64,000 nt of DNA. It comes from Streptomyces sp. CG 926 (GTDB lineage Bacteria; Actinomycetota; Actinomycetes; Streptomycetales; Streptomycetaceae). The DNA is taken from positions 248,001-312,000 of the forward strand of contig NZ_QGGZ01000001.1 in NCBI RefSeq assembly GCF_003148825.1, written 5' to 3'. Positions 50,808 to 58,569 of the stretch are shown here, piece by piece. Positions within the stretch are counted from its first letter, which is position 1. Each line of letters begins with the position of its first letter. The notes under the pieces were generated by a model. It was not told where the DNA came from. It saw only the letters and a list, made by a program, of their open reading frames with translations, and searched no databases. The position numbers and the translations under genes were made by a program.

Positions 50808-52600
50808 GCTGGTTCTCCTTCGTCATGTACGGCGGGTGCTCCGGAGGAGACCCAGAATCGGATGCTCTCCACGAGCACCACGAGTGCCACGAACACGGCC
50901 ATGACCGTGAGCGCGACGGGGAAGTCCGCTTCGCGCGATACGAGGACGGCCGCCAAGGCCGTGATCAGCAGGACCCGGCCTTCGTGGCCGCCGATCGTCC
51001 GCACCAGCCAGTGCGGGGGCGCGCCGGTGCCGCCGCGGATGCGGTACACCGTGTCGTAGTGATGGTAGGCGACCGCCGCGATCAGGCCGAATGCCGCCGG
51101 AAGGGCCCCAGGGACGTCCGCCTTGACGGCGAGCGCGAGGACGGTCACGTATTCGGCGGCCCGGAACAGCGGCGGGATCAGCCAGTCGAGGGCGCCCTTG
51201 AGGGGCGCGGCGACGGCGAGCCCGGCCGCCATGACATAGATCACCGCGACGGCGATCAGCCTGGGGTCGCCGAACGGCAGGAACACCGCGCCCGCGATCA
51301 TCACCAGCGTGCCGAGGGCCGCCACGTACACGGAGCCGAAGGATCCGGCGCGACCGCGCAGCAGGCGGGCCTCGAGCTCGGCGAGCGGGCCCGAGTCGGC
51401 CAGATCGGCCAGCGCCTGGGCCGCCCGGTCGGTGCGGGTGGCCTTGCGGGTCAGGGAGCGCAGGACCCGGCCGGCGGTGGTGTAGAGCGCGCCGAAGGCG
51501 CAGCCGATCAGCAGGGCGTAGAAGACGATCCGGGGCGTGGTGAAGGCGGTCAGGACCGCGATCATCGCCCAGCGCTCACCGATCGGGAGGATGATCATCC
51601 GGCGGACCCACACGGTCCAGCCGACGCTGTCGAGCCGGCCGGACAGGGCGGCCGTGGGGCTCGTGTTGGCGGTGGCGTCGTGGTTGGCCTCGTTGAAGGA
51701 GAAGTCCACCACGTGCCGGCAGGTCATCAGGATCATGGAGCCGACGGCCAGGGCCCAGACGTCGTCGCCGTTCCGGGCCGCGCCGAGGGCGAGGCCCGCG
51801 TAGAAGGCGTACTCCTTGGCGCGGTCGAAGGTGGCGTCGAGCCAGGCGCCCATCGTCGAGTACTGGAGCGAGTAGCGGGCGAGCTGCCCGTCGGTGCAGT
51901 CCAGCACGAAGGAGACGAGGAGCAGCACGCCGGCCGCCACATAGCCCCAGCGCTCGCCGGTGGCCGCGCAGCCGGCCGCGATCAGCGCGGTGATCAGCGA
52001 GGCGGTGGTGACCTGGTTCGGGGTCAGGCCGCGGCGCGCGCACCAGCGGGCGATGTAGCGCGAGTACGGGCTGATGAAGAAGGTGGTGAAGAAGCCGTCG
52101 CGGGACTTCACGGCGGTGCGCAGGCGTACGGCCTCGTCGTCGACGGCGGCGACGGCGGCGGTCGCCGCGTCCCGCTCCGCCCGAGCGGTGGGGACGGTGG
52201 CGACGAGCGTGCCCAGTTCGGGGCGCTGGACGGTGGTCCCGGCGGCCTCGACGGCGGTGGCGAGCCGGTCCGCGTACGGGCCGGCCCCGTCGGTGCCCGC
52301 GCCGGCGGCCTCGGCGGCGGCCTTGTCGAGGGCGCCGCGGGCCCCGGCCTGGACGGCGAGGGCGCCGGTGACGGCGCAGGCGTCGAAGCGCGGGTCGGTC
52401 AGCGCGAGGCGCAGCGCGTGCAGGTGCCCGACGAAGGCGCTGTCCACGACGGCCACCCGCTGGTCGGCGGGTACGCCCGCCAGTGCGGCGGCGGCGTCCT
52501 GGGGACCGGCGGCCGGACGGACGTCGAAGCCGAGGGAGCGCAGCTCGTCCGCGAGCGGTGATCCGGGGACCGGCAGGCCGGTGAGGATGACGGTCGGCAG
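50804..52600 (-). CDS. DUF5941/CDP-alcohol phosphatidyltransferase membrane protein, probable CTG start
   Basis: About 598 residues if started at the CTG at 52600 (550 from the GTG at 52456). The CTG is 9 bases from AAGGAG (52615-52610), has a TGA two codons upstream, and opens LPTVILTGLPVPGSPLADEL, a continuous domain; the GTG has no ribosome site. An N-terminal nucleotidyltransferase-like domain (1-160) is followed by the CDP-alcohol signature DCTDGQLARYSLQYSTMG then AWLDATFDRAKEYAFY, and about ten membrane helices with a C-terminal DUF5941 part. First gene of the surface-polymer operon. Confidence 0.85.
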   Translation of the reverse strand: MPTVILTGLPVPGSPLADELRSLGFDVRPAAGPQDAAAALAGVPADQRVAVVDSAFVGHLHALRLALTDPRFDACAVTGALAVQAGARGALDKAAAEAAGAGTDGAGPYADRLATAVEAAGTTVQRPELGTLVATVPTARAERDAATAAVAAVDDEAVRLRTAVKSRDGFFTTFFISPYSRYIARWCARRGLTPNQVTTASLITALIAAGCAATGERWGYVAAGVLLLVSFVLDCTDGQLARYSLQYSTMGAWLDATFDRAKEYAFYAGLALGAARNGDDVWALAVGSMILMTCRHVVDFSFNEANHDATANTSPTAALSGRLDSVGWTVWVRRMIILPIGERWAMIAVLTAFTTPRIVFYALLIGCAFGALYTTAGRVLRSLTRKATRTDRAAQALADLADSGPLAELEARLLRGRAGSFGSVYVAALGTLVMIAGAVFLPFGDPRLIAVAVIYVMAAGLAVAAPLKGALDWLIPPLFRAAEYVTVLALAVKADVPGALPAAFGLIAAVAYHHYDTVYRIRGGTGAPPHWLVRTIGGHEGRVLLITALAAVLVSREADFPVALTVMAVFVALVVLVESIRFWVSSGAPAVHDEGEPA

Positions 52601-52971
52601 ACGAACTCACTCCTTGTAACGGATTCCGAACGCGCGCCTTTATGGGGCGGCGGCACGTCGGCAGAGGCTATCGGATGAATGGAAGCAGGGGTTCACCACC
52701 CGTTTACGCCCTGATAAGCCGAATATTCGGGCCTCGGGCCGGGTTCCGATCATCATTGACGATCACGGCGCGGTACCACAAACGGCCCTGGTGTTACGGT
52801 GGACACGCCCTTGAACGTGTCGAGTGGAAAGAGGTGGGTCGATGACCGTCGTAGTGGTCGCGGCCGAGCGCTGCGAACTCCGGTGCATCTCCCCCACCTT
52901 CCGGGCATCCGGCCGGGCCTGACCAGAGCGCTGGGCCTCGTCGGCCGGAGCCCCCGTTCCAAGGGTTCACG
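52601..52971. promoter_or_regulatory. 371-bp divergent region before the surface-polymer operon
   Basis: It separates the CTG-started operon (minus) from the methyltransferase fusion (plus). It contains TTGACG (52757-52762), AT-richer blocks at 52680-52780, and a small reading frame at 52842-52922. No operator could be named. Confidence 0.4.
52842..52922 (+). CDS. Possible 26-residue small protein with two cysteines
   Basis: ATG at 52842 with GAGGTGGG upstream. The product begins MTVVVVAAERCELRCISP and ends TFRASGRA, with a CxxxC pair. No family was recognised. It ends 49 bp before the methyltransferase-acetyltransferase fusion, so it may be a leader peptide. The good ribosome site is the only support. 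Confidence 0.3.
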   Translation: MTVVVVAAERCELRCISPTFRASGRA

Positions 52972-54312
52972 TTGACCGACAGCAATTCCACCGACAGCCG
53001 TTCCTTCGACGACACCGTCGACCTCGACGGCGCCGACGACTTCACGCACGCCTTCTTCGCCCTGCACCACGGCCTGCCCCGGCAGGCCCCGGGCTCCGAC
53101 GCGAGCACCCGCCGGCTGCTCTCCCTGTGCGGACCGCTGCCCGAGCGGCCGCGCGTCCTGGACCTCGGCTGCGGCCCGGGCCGCAGCGCACTGCTGCTCG
53201 CCGCCGAGGCGGGCGCGGCCGGGACGGACGGCGCCGAGGTGACCGCCGTCGACCTGCACGTCCCCTTCCTCGACGAACTGCGTACGGCCGCCGCGGCCCG
53301 CTCTCTCGCCGACCGCGTCCGTGTCGTGGAGGCGGACATGGGCGCACTCCGAGGCGAGGGCTTCGAGGACGGCTCCTTCGACCTCGTCTGGGCGGAGGGC
53401 TCCGCCTACCTCCTCGGTTTCGACGTCGCGCTCGCGCGGTGGAAGCGCCTGCTCGCCCCGGGCGGCACCCTCGTCCTGACCGAGTGCCAGTGGTCGGTCG
53501 CACGGCCGTCCGCGGGGGCCCGCGCCTTCTGGGACCCGCACTACGCGCTGCGCACCACGGCCGGCAACCTCGCGGCCGCCCAGGCGGCCGGGTACCAGGT
53601 GCTCGGCGTGCACGAGCTGCCCGACTCCGACTGGGCCGAGTACTACGGGCCGCTCGCCGAGCGGGTCCGAGCCCGGTCCGGCACCGGTGGTCCGGCGATG
53701 GCGCGGGCCCTGGCCGCGACGCGCGAGGAGCTCGACGTACGGGCCCGCCACGGGCACGAGTACGGGTACACGGGCTACGTGCTGCGCCCGGTGAGCGCCG
53801 GGGACGGCGACGCCTGGCCCGCCCGGCCGGAGACCCCGGCCGACGTGGCGGCCGTACGGGAGGTGAATCTGGCGGCGTTCGGAACTCCGCTGGAGGCCGA
53901 CCTCGTGGACGCGCTGCGCGCCGACGACTCCTGGCTGCCCGGGCTGTCCTACGTGGCCGAGGCCCCGGACGGTTCGGTGGCGGCGCACGCCCTGCTGACC
54001 CGGTGCGAGGTCGGCGGCGCCCCGGCGCTCGCGCTCGCCCCGGTGGCGGCCGATCCCGCGCTGCAGCGCTCGGGCGCGGGCAGCTCGGTCGTACGGGCCC
54101 TGCTGGCGGCGGCCCGGGAGCGCGGGGAGTCCCTGGTCCTGGTCCTGGGACACCCCGAGTACTACCCGCGCTTCGGATTCCTGCCGGCGTCGCACTTCGG
54201 GATCCGGGCACCCTTCGAGGTCCCCGACGAGGCCATGATGGCGCTGGTGCTGGATGATTCCCGCCCGGTGCCGGTGGGAACGATCAGCTATCCGGCCCCG
54301 TTCGGAGTCTGA
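52972..54312 (+). CDS. Methyltransferase-GNAT acetyltransferase fusion protein
   Basis: 446 residues from a TTG at 52972. Residues about 40-255 are a class I methyltransferase (RPRVLDLGCGPGRSALLLAA; VTAVDLHVPFLDELRTAAAA; FDLVWAEGSAYLLGFDVALA; LAPGGTLVLTECQWSV). Residues about 285-446 are a YhbS-type GNAT domain (ADVAAVREVNLAAFGTPLEA; LALAPVAADPALQRSGAGSS; VLGHPEYYPRFGFLPAS), although its acetyl-CoA loop is QRSGAGS rather than R-x-x-G-x-G. Fusion of these activities suggests sequential modification of one substrate. The substrate is unknown. Confidence 0.87.
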   Translation: MTDSNSTDSRSFDDTVDLDGADDFTHAFFALHHGLPRQAPGSDASTRRLLSLCGPLPERPRVLDLGCGPGRSALLLAAEAGAAGTDGAEVTAVDLHVPFLDELRTAAAARSLADRVRVVEADMGALRGEGFEDGSFDLVWAEGSAYLLGFDVALARWKRLLAPGGTLVLTECQWSVARPSAGARAFWDPHYALRTTAGNLAAAQAAGYQVLGVHELPDSDWAEYYGPLAERVRARSGTGGPAMARALAATREELDVRARHGHEYGYTGYVLRPVSAGDGDAWPARPETPADVAAVREVNLAAFGTPLEADLVDALRADDSWLPGLSYVAEAPDGSVAAHALLTRCEVGGAPALALAPVAADPALQRSGAGSSVVRALLAAARERGESLVLVLGHPEYYPRFGFLPASHFGIRAPFEVPDEAMMALVLDDSRPVPVGTISYPAPFGV

Positions 54313-54473
54313 CGCGCGCACGTGGTCATATGAGTGACACGTGAGGTGATCCGCTGATCCGCCCCTCGTCGCCTAGCACGCGACGGGGGGCGGACATGCG
54401 TGGATCTCCGAAGTGGGGACAAGCCGCTTTTGTACGGCAGACTGAAGGCCGAAGTCCGAAGCGAAGGATGGGT

Positions 54474-55073
54474 ATGCCGACCACACCAGCCACCGCCGCG
54501 AACAGCGCGTCCAACGGCACCGGTACTCAAGAACCGATCATGCTCGAACTGGTCGACGAGGCCGGCAACACCATCGGCACGGCGGAGAAGCTCTCCGCCC
54601 ATCAGGCGCCCGGTCAGTTGCACCGGGCGTTCTCCGTGTTCCTCTTCGACGAGCAGGGCCGTCTGCTGCTCCAGCAGCGGGCCCTCGGGAAGTACCACTC
54701 CCCCGGCGTCTGGTCGAACACCTGTTGCGGTCACCCGTACCCCGGGGAGTCGCCGTTCGCGGCCGCGGCCCGGCGGACCCATGAGGAGCTGGGGCTGTCG
54801 CCCTCGCTGCTCGCTCAGGCGGGGACGGTGCGCTACAACCACCCGGACCCCGCGTCGGGTCTGGTGGAGCAGGAGTTCAATCACCTGTTCGTGGGACTCG
54901 CGCAGACCGTCGTGCGGCCGGATCCGGAGGAGGTCGAGGACACCGCCTTCGTCACCGCGGAGGAACTGGCGAAGCGGCACGCCGAGGTGCCGTTCTCGGC
55001 CTGGTTCATGACCGTGCTGGACGCGGCGCGGCCCGCGATCCGCGAGCTGACCGGCGACGCGGCGGGCTGGTAG
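54474..55073 (+). CDS. idi: Isopentenyl-diphosphate delta-isomerase type 1
   Basis: 199 residues from the ATG at 54474, which has GAAGGA 5 bases upstream (a second ATG at 54468 is worse placed). Type 1 IDI marks: VWSNTCCGHPYPGE (catalytic Cys), AARRTHEELGLSPS (Nudix-like box with metal-binding Glu) and EQEFNHLFVGLAQTVV (second catalytic Glu region). It interconverts IPP and DMAPP and feeds prenyl synthases such as the one in the hopanoid operon. Single gene, convergent with the ATPase gene. Confidence 0.96.
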   Translation: MPTTPATAANSASNGTGTQEPIMLELVDEAGNTIGTAEKLSAHQAPGQLHRAFSVFLFDEQGRLLLQQRALGKYHSPGVWSNTCCGHPYPGESPFAAAARRTHEELGLSPSLLAQAGTVRYNHPDPASGLVEQEFNHLFVGLAQTVVRPDPEEVEDTAFVTAEELAKRHAEVPFSAWFMTVLDAARPAIRELTGDAAGW

Positions 55074-55105
55074 TCCGTACGCGATCCCGCTCCCCGCTGT
55101 CCGCC

Positions 55106-55145
55106 CGCCCCGTCGGCCGCCGCTCAGCCGGCGGTCGGCGGGGCG
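55106..55145. terminator. Hairpin between idi and the ATP-binding protein gene
   Basis: CGCCCCGTCGGCCGCCG and CGGCGGTCGGCGGGGCG pair with only G-T wobbles, at about 55106-55145. The stop codon of the minus-strand gene (55124) lies within it. It can serve both convergent genes. Confidence 0.6.
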
Positions 55146-55618
55146 GCGAGCGGCAGGGCCGCCCAGATCACCTTGCCGCCGGTCGAGGTGTGCTCGACGT
55201 CGCAGACCCCGCCGGACTCCAGGGTGATCTCCCGGACCAGGAGCAGGCCCCGGCCGCCGGTCTGGCCGAAGTCGGCCTCGAGCGCCTTGGGGCGGTAGGG
55301 GTGGTTGTCCTCCACGGCGACCCGGACCCACTCACGGCCGATCGCGACCTCGACGGCGACCTCCGGGGAGAGCAGGGCGGCGTGCCGGACCGAGTTCGTC
55401 ACGAGCTCGGAGACGATCAGGAGCAGGGAGTACACGAGGTCCTGATGGGCCGGCACCCCTTGACGCCCGAGGAGGTCCCGGACCGCACGGCGGGCCTGCG
55501 GAACGGATTCTTCAACGGCGGGTGCGGTGAACCTCCACACTCCCTCGTAGGCGAGGGGGTCGCTCGGAGTCTCCACCTCACCCGCCTTGGCTGGCGGGAC
55601 GCTCCCGCTGACATCCAT
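55124..55618 (-). CDS. Anti-sigma-factor-type ATP-binding protein (HATPase_c)
   Basis: 164 residues from the ATG at 55618 (GGGGGA upstream); a GTG at 55654 is possible. The single domain has the N box LLLIVSELVTNSVRHAALLS, the G1 box RVAVEDNHPYRP and the G2 box TGGRGLLLVREITLESGG, as in SpoIIAB/RsbW-like kinases. These phosphorylate or bind anti-anti-sigma factors. There is no sigma factor or antagonist gene nearby, the common situation in Streptomyces. Confidence 0.93.
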   Translation of the reverse strand: MDVSGSVPPAKAGEVETPSDPLAYEGVWRFTAPAVEESVPQARRAVRDLLGRQGVPAHQDLVYSLLLIVSELVTNSVRHAALLSPEVAVEVAIGREWVRVAVEDNHPYRPKALEADFGQTGGRGLLLVREITLESGGVCDVEHTSTGGKVIWAALPLAAPPTAG

Positions 55619-55748
55619 CTTCCGTCCCCCGTCTTCACGCTCGATCGTCTCCACGCGACAAGAGTGGGGAACGGGCTGGTCCGGACCCGCCGGCTGACCA
55701 TAAGTCAGCGCCTATCGGGCACTTTTTGACCGCCGGCGTATGACAGAG

Positions 55749-56441
55749 TCAGTTGTTCGACTGTTCCTGATCTTCCGTCGGCCGCTTCGCGGCCGCTTCG
55801 CCGGCCCCGTCCGTCGCGGCCGCCCCCGCCGGAGCCTCGTCCTCCCTGACCAAGCCCAGGATGCGCCGGGAACCCATGCCCATGGCCACCAGGCTCAGTC
55901 CGTCGAACAGCAGGGCGAGCGAGAAGAAGGTTCCGATCACGTACAGACTGTTGCCGGGCCAGTTGGAGAGGATCAGGAAGCCCAGCAGGATCCCGAAGGC
56001 GCCCTGGACGACCGCGACCCCGAAATTGGCCCCGCGCACCACCAGCGCCCCGACCAGCCGGAACACCCCGCCCGTGAGGAACAGCAGCGCGGCGAACATG
56101 GTCAGCGCCTCGGCGCTCGCCTCGGGGCGGCGCAGGATCACGAAGCCCGCGGCGAGATTGATCGCGGCGACGACGACGGCGAGCCAGAAGTAGTTGCTCC
56201 TGCGCCACTGCACGGCCTGCAACAGGCCCACCACGCCGCCGATCAGCAGCAGCCAGCCGAAGAGGAACATCGAGGTGAGGGTGGCCAGGCCCGTGTAGAC
56301 CAGGCCGACCAGACCGGCCAGCACCAGGATCACCCCGAGCGCCGTCATCAGCGCGAAACTGCGTCTGACCTTCTTCTTCTCCCGCTGCGGTTCCGGGCCG
56401 CCGGCCTTCGCCCGCGTACCCTCCGCACGGTCTGCGCCCAT
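55749..56441 (-). CDS. HdeD/DUF308 family membrane protein
   Basis: 230 residues from the ATG at 56441. Six membrane helices follow a basic N terminus (REKKKVRRSFALMTALGVIL). HdeD-type pairs of helices are visible: VLAGLVGLVYTGLATLTSMF, LFGWLLLIGGVVGLLQAVQW, LTGGVFRLVGALVVRG and FGILLGFLILSNWPGNSLYV. The C-terminal 30 residues are acidic and disordered. HdeD proteins are linked with acid/stress response in enteric bacteria; the role here is unknown. Confidence 0.88.
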   Translation of the reverse strand: MGADRAEGTRAKAGGPEPQREKKKVRRSFALMTALGVILVLAGLVGLVYTGLATLTSMFLFGWLLLIGGVVGLLQAVQWRRSNYFWLAVVVAAINLAAGFVILRRPEASAEALTMFAALLFLTGGVFRLVGALVVRGANFGVAVVQGAFGILLGFLILSNWPGNSLYVIGTFFSLALLFDGLSLVAMGMGSRRILGLVREDEAPAGAAATDGAGEAAAKRPTEDQEQSNN

Positions 56442-56516
56442 GGACGTGCCACCTCCTCGCACCCCCGACGGACTCCCTTGATCATAGGTATGACCGCCCG
56501 GGATAGCATCCGGCGC

Positions 56517-57287
56517 ATGGACGCAGCCCCGGACGCACACCTCCTGCACACCGTCGCCGACGGGGTGGCCACGGTCGTCATCTCGCACCCCGCCAAGCGC
56601 AACGCCATGACCGCCGCCATGTGGCGGGCGCTCCCGGGGCTGGTGACGGCCCTGGCGGACGATCCGGCCGTACGGGTGCTCGTGCTGACCGGGGCCGGAC
56701 CGACCTTCTGCGCGGGCGCCGACATCTCCTCGCTGACCGGGAACGCCGGCGCCGACGGGGCCGAGGACCCGCGGGCCCTGGCGGTGGCCGCCGAGGAGGC
56801 CTTGGCCGCCTTCCCGGGGCCCACCCTGGCGGCGATCCGCGGCTTCTGCGTGGGCGGCGGCAGCCAGCTGGCCGCCGCCTGCGACCTGCGCTTCGCGGAG
56901 GAGGGCGCCTCCTTCGGGGTGACCCCGGCCAAGTTGGGCATCGTCTACCCGGCGTCCTCCACCCGCCGGCTCGCGTCGCTGGTCGGTCCGGCCTGGGCCA
57001 AGTACCTCCTCTTCTCCGCGGAGCTGATCGACGCCGGGACGGCGCTGCGCGCGGGGTTCCTGAACGAGCTGCTGCCGGCCGGCCACCTGGACAAGCGGGT
57101 CGCCGAGTTCGCCCGGATCCTGGCCTCACGCTCGCGGCTGACGCAGGCGGCGGCCAAGGAGTTCACGGACGGCCGGACCGACCGGGACGCCTACTGGGAG
57201 GACCAGGCCGCCGGGAGCGAGGACACCGCCGAGGGGGTCGCCGCGTTCCTGGAGCGCCGGGCCCCGCGCTTCACCTGGAACCCGTGA
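56517..57287 (+). CDS. Enoyl-CoA hydratase/isomerase family protein
   Basis: 256 residues from the ATG at 56517; TAGCAT lies 8 bases upstream, so a leaderless transcript is possible. Crotonase marks: VVISHPAKRNAMTAAMWRAL, FCAGADISSLTG (oxyanion hole) and AAIRGFCVGGGSQLAAACDL with second Gly pair, then FGVTPAKLGIVYPASSTRRL. A catalytic Glu pair is only partly recognisable (one position is Ser/Ser), so the exact reaction (hydratase, isomerase or thioesterase) is open. It overlaps the convergent DJ-1 gene by 17 bp. Confidence 0.9.
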   Translation: MDAAPDAHLLHTVADGVATVVISHPAKRNAMTAAMWRALPGLVTALADDPAVRVLVLTGAGPTFCAGADISSLTGNAGADGAEDPRALAVAAEEALAAFPGPTLAAIRGFCVGGGSQLAAACDLRFAEEGASFGVTPAKLGIVYPASSTRRLASLVGPAWAKYLLFSAELIDAGTALRAGFLNELLPAGHLDKRVAEFARILASRSRLTQAAAKEFTDGRTDRDAYWEDQAAGSEDTAEGVAAFLERRAPRFTWNP

Positions 57288-57933
57288 CGGTCGGGCCCGC
57301 GCCTCGGCCGGGCATGTTGTTCGCCCGCATCATCTCGACGAGGGCGGCCGGGGCCTTGTCGGGCGAGCCGGCGTCGTAGGGCGGCTGGGGGTCGTACTCG
57401 GTCATCAGCTGCACGGCCCGGGCGTAGTCGTCGCCGGCGATCCGGCCGAGCAGGGTGAGCCCCATGTCGATCCCGGAGGACACCCCGGCGGCCGTGACGT
57501 ACTTCCCGTCGAAGACCACCCGCTCACCGGTGGGCTCGGCACCGAGCTTCGGCAGCTGGTCGAGGTAGAGCCAGTGGCTGGTGGCCCGCCGGCCGTCGAG
57601 CAGCCCGGCGGCACCCAGCAACAGGGATCCGGTGCACACCGAGGTGGTCCAGGTGGTGGTGGCGTCGACCGCGCGCAGCCAGTCCAGGACCACGGGGTTG
57701 GCCATCTCGCGCTCGGGATGCGGCCCACCGGGCACGATCACGATGTCGGGGCGGGTGACCTCGTCGAGCCCCTTGTCGGCGACGAGCGCGAGCGCGCCGT
57801 TGTCGGTCCGTACGGGCCCCGGCCGCTCGGAGACGAAGACCACCTCGGCGTCGGCCAGCCGGCCGAGGGTGTCGAAGGGCCCGATGGCGTCGAGGGCGGT
57901 GAAGTGGTCGTAGAGAAGTACGGCGATCTGCAT
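57271..57933 (-). CDS. DJ-1/PfpI family protein
   Basis: 220 residues from the ATG at 57933 (GGAGGAG upstream). The fold is recognised from QIAVLLYDHFTALDAIGPFD, DIVIVPGGPHPEREMANPVV and TTSVCTGSLLLGAAGLLDGR, with the nucleophilic Cys in the SVCTGS elbow, then ATSHWLYLDQLPKLGAEPTG. It is in the isonitrile-hydratase/ThiJ-like group, but substrate is unknown. Directly upstream on the same strand is an AraC-type gene of the GlxA class, whose own N-terminal half is normally a DJ-1 domain. Confidence 0.92.
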   Translation of the reverse strand: MQIAVLLYDHFTALDAIGPFDTLGRLADAEVVFVSERPGPVRTDNGALALVADKGLDEVTRPDIVIVPGGPHPEREMANPVVLDWLRAVDATTTWTTSVCTGSLLLGAAGLLDGRRATSHWLYLDQLPKLGAEPTGERVVFDGKYVTAAGVSSGIDMGLTLLGRIAGDDYARAVQLMTEYDPQPPYDAGSPDKAPAALVEMMRANNMPGRGAGPTVTGSR

Positions 57934-58016
57934 GGCTCCTCCGGAGCGATGGTCGGAACACGGCTCCGCCCCTTTCGGGGCGGCTCTCTCTTCTCGGCCT
58001 CCACCGGCCCGGGCCG

Positions 58017-58469
58017 TCAGGGGCGTGACGTGCCGAAGCGGCGGCGGTACTCGGCCGGCGGCCGGCCGAGGGTCCCTACGAAGGCCCGGCTCAACGCCTG
58101 CGGGATCCCGTAACCGCAGCCCCGGGCGATCTGTGCGATCCCTTCCCCGCTCTCCGCCGGCAGCCGCCGCGGATGGTCCACCCGGACCCGTTCGACGTAC
58201 CGGCCGGGCGTGACCCCGGTCTCCGCCCGGAACGCCCGCGCGAAGTGCCGCGGTGACGGTCGGGCACGGGCGGCGAAGTGCCGGGCGCCCAGCGGCTCCC
58301 CCGGGTGCTCGGTGATCCACGGCCGCACGCCCCTCGGCGGGTCCCGGCGGGCCGGCCGGGCGCTCTGCGGCTCCCCGTTCGGCACCGGTGTCGGCCCGCC
58401 GTCGGTCACGTCCAGGCTCCGGCCCCCGTCGTGGACGAGGCAGAGGACGTTGCGCGGCGATGACGGCAT
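58017..58469 (-). CDS. Internally deleted GlxA-type AraC regulator
   Basis: 150 residues; intact GlxA-type proteins have about 320. The start matches the beginning of a DJ-1 domain (NVLCLVHDGGRSLDVTDGGP), then some 170 residues of that domain are missing and the sequence goes on with the linker and two AraC helix-turn-helix motifs (ARHFAARARPSPRHFARAFR; GVTPGRYVERVRVDHPRRLP; GYGIPQALSRAFVGTLGRPP). The DNA-binding part looks complete, so it might still bind DNA, but effector sensing is lost. It lies 83 bp upstream of a DJ-1 protein on the same strand. It may be a decaying gene. Confidence 0.7.
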   Translation of the reverse strand: MPSSPRNVLCLVHDGGRSLDVTDGGPTPVPNGEPQSARPARRDPPRGVRPWITEHPGEPLGARHFAARARPSPRHFARAFRAETGVTPGRYVERVRVDHPRRLPAESGEGIAQIARGCGYGIPQALSRAFVGTLGRPPAEYRRRFGTSRP

Positions 58470-58569
58470 GGCTCCATGGTGTTCCGCCCCCGCGACGGCC
58501 GCAATGACGTGCCTCCCACCTGTCCGGCCATGCCGGGCGTCGTCCGGGCGCGGATAGGATCGGCACATC

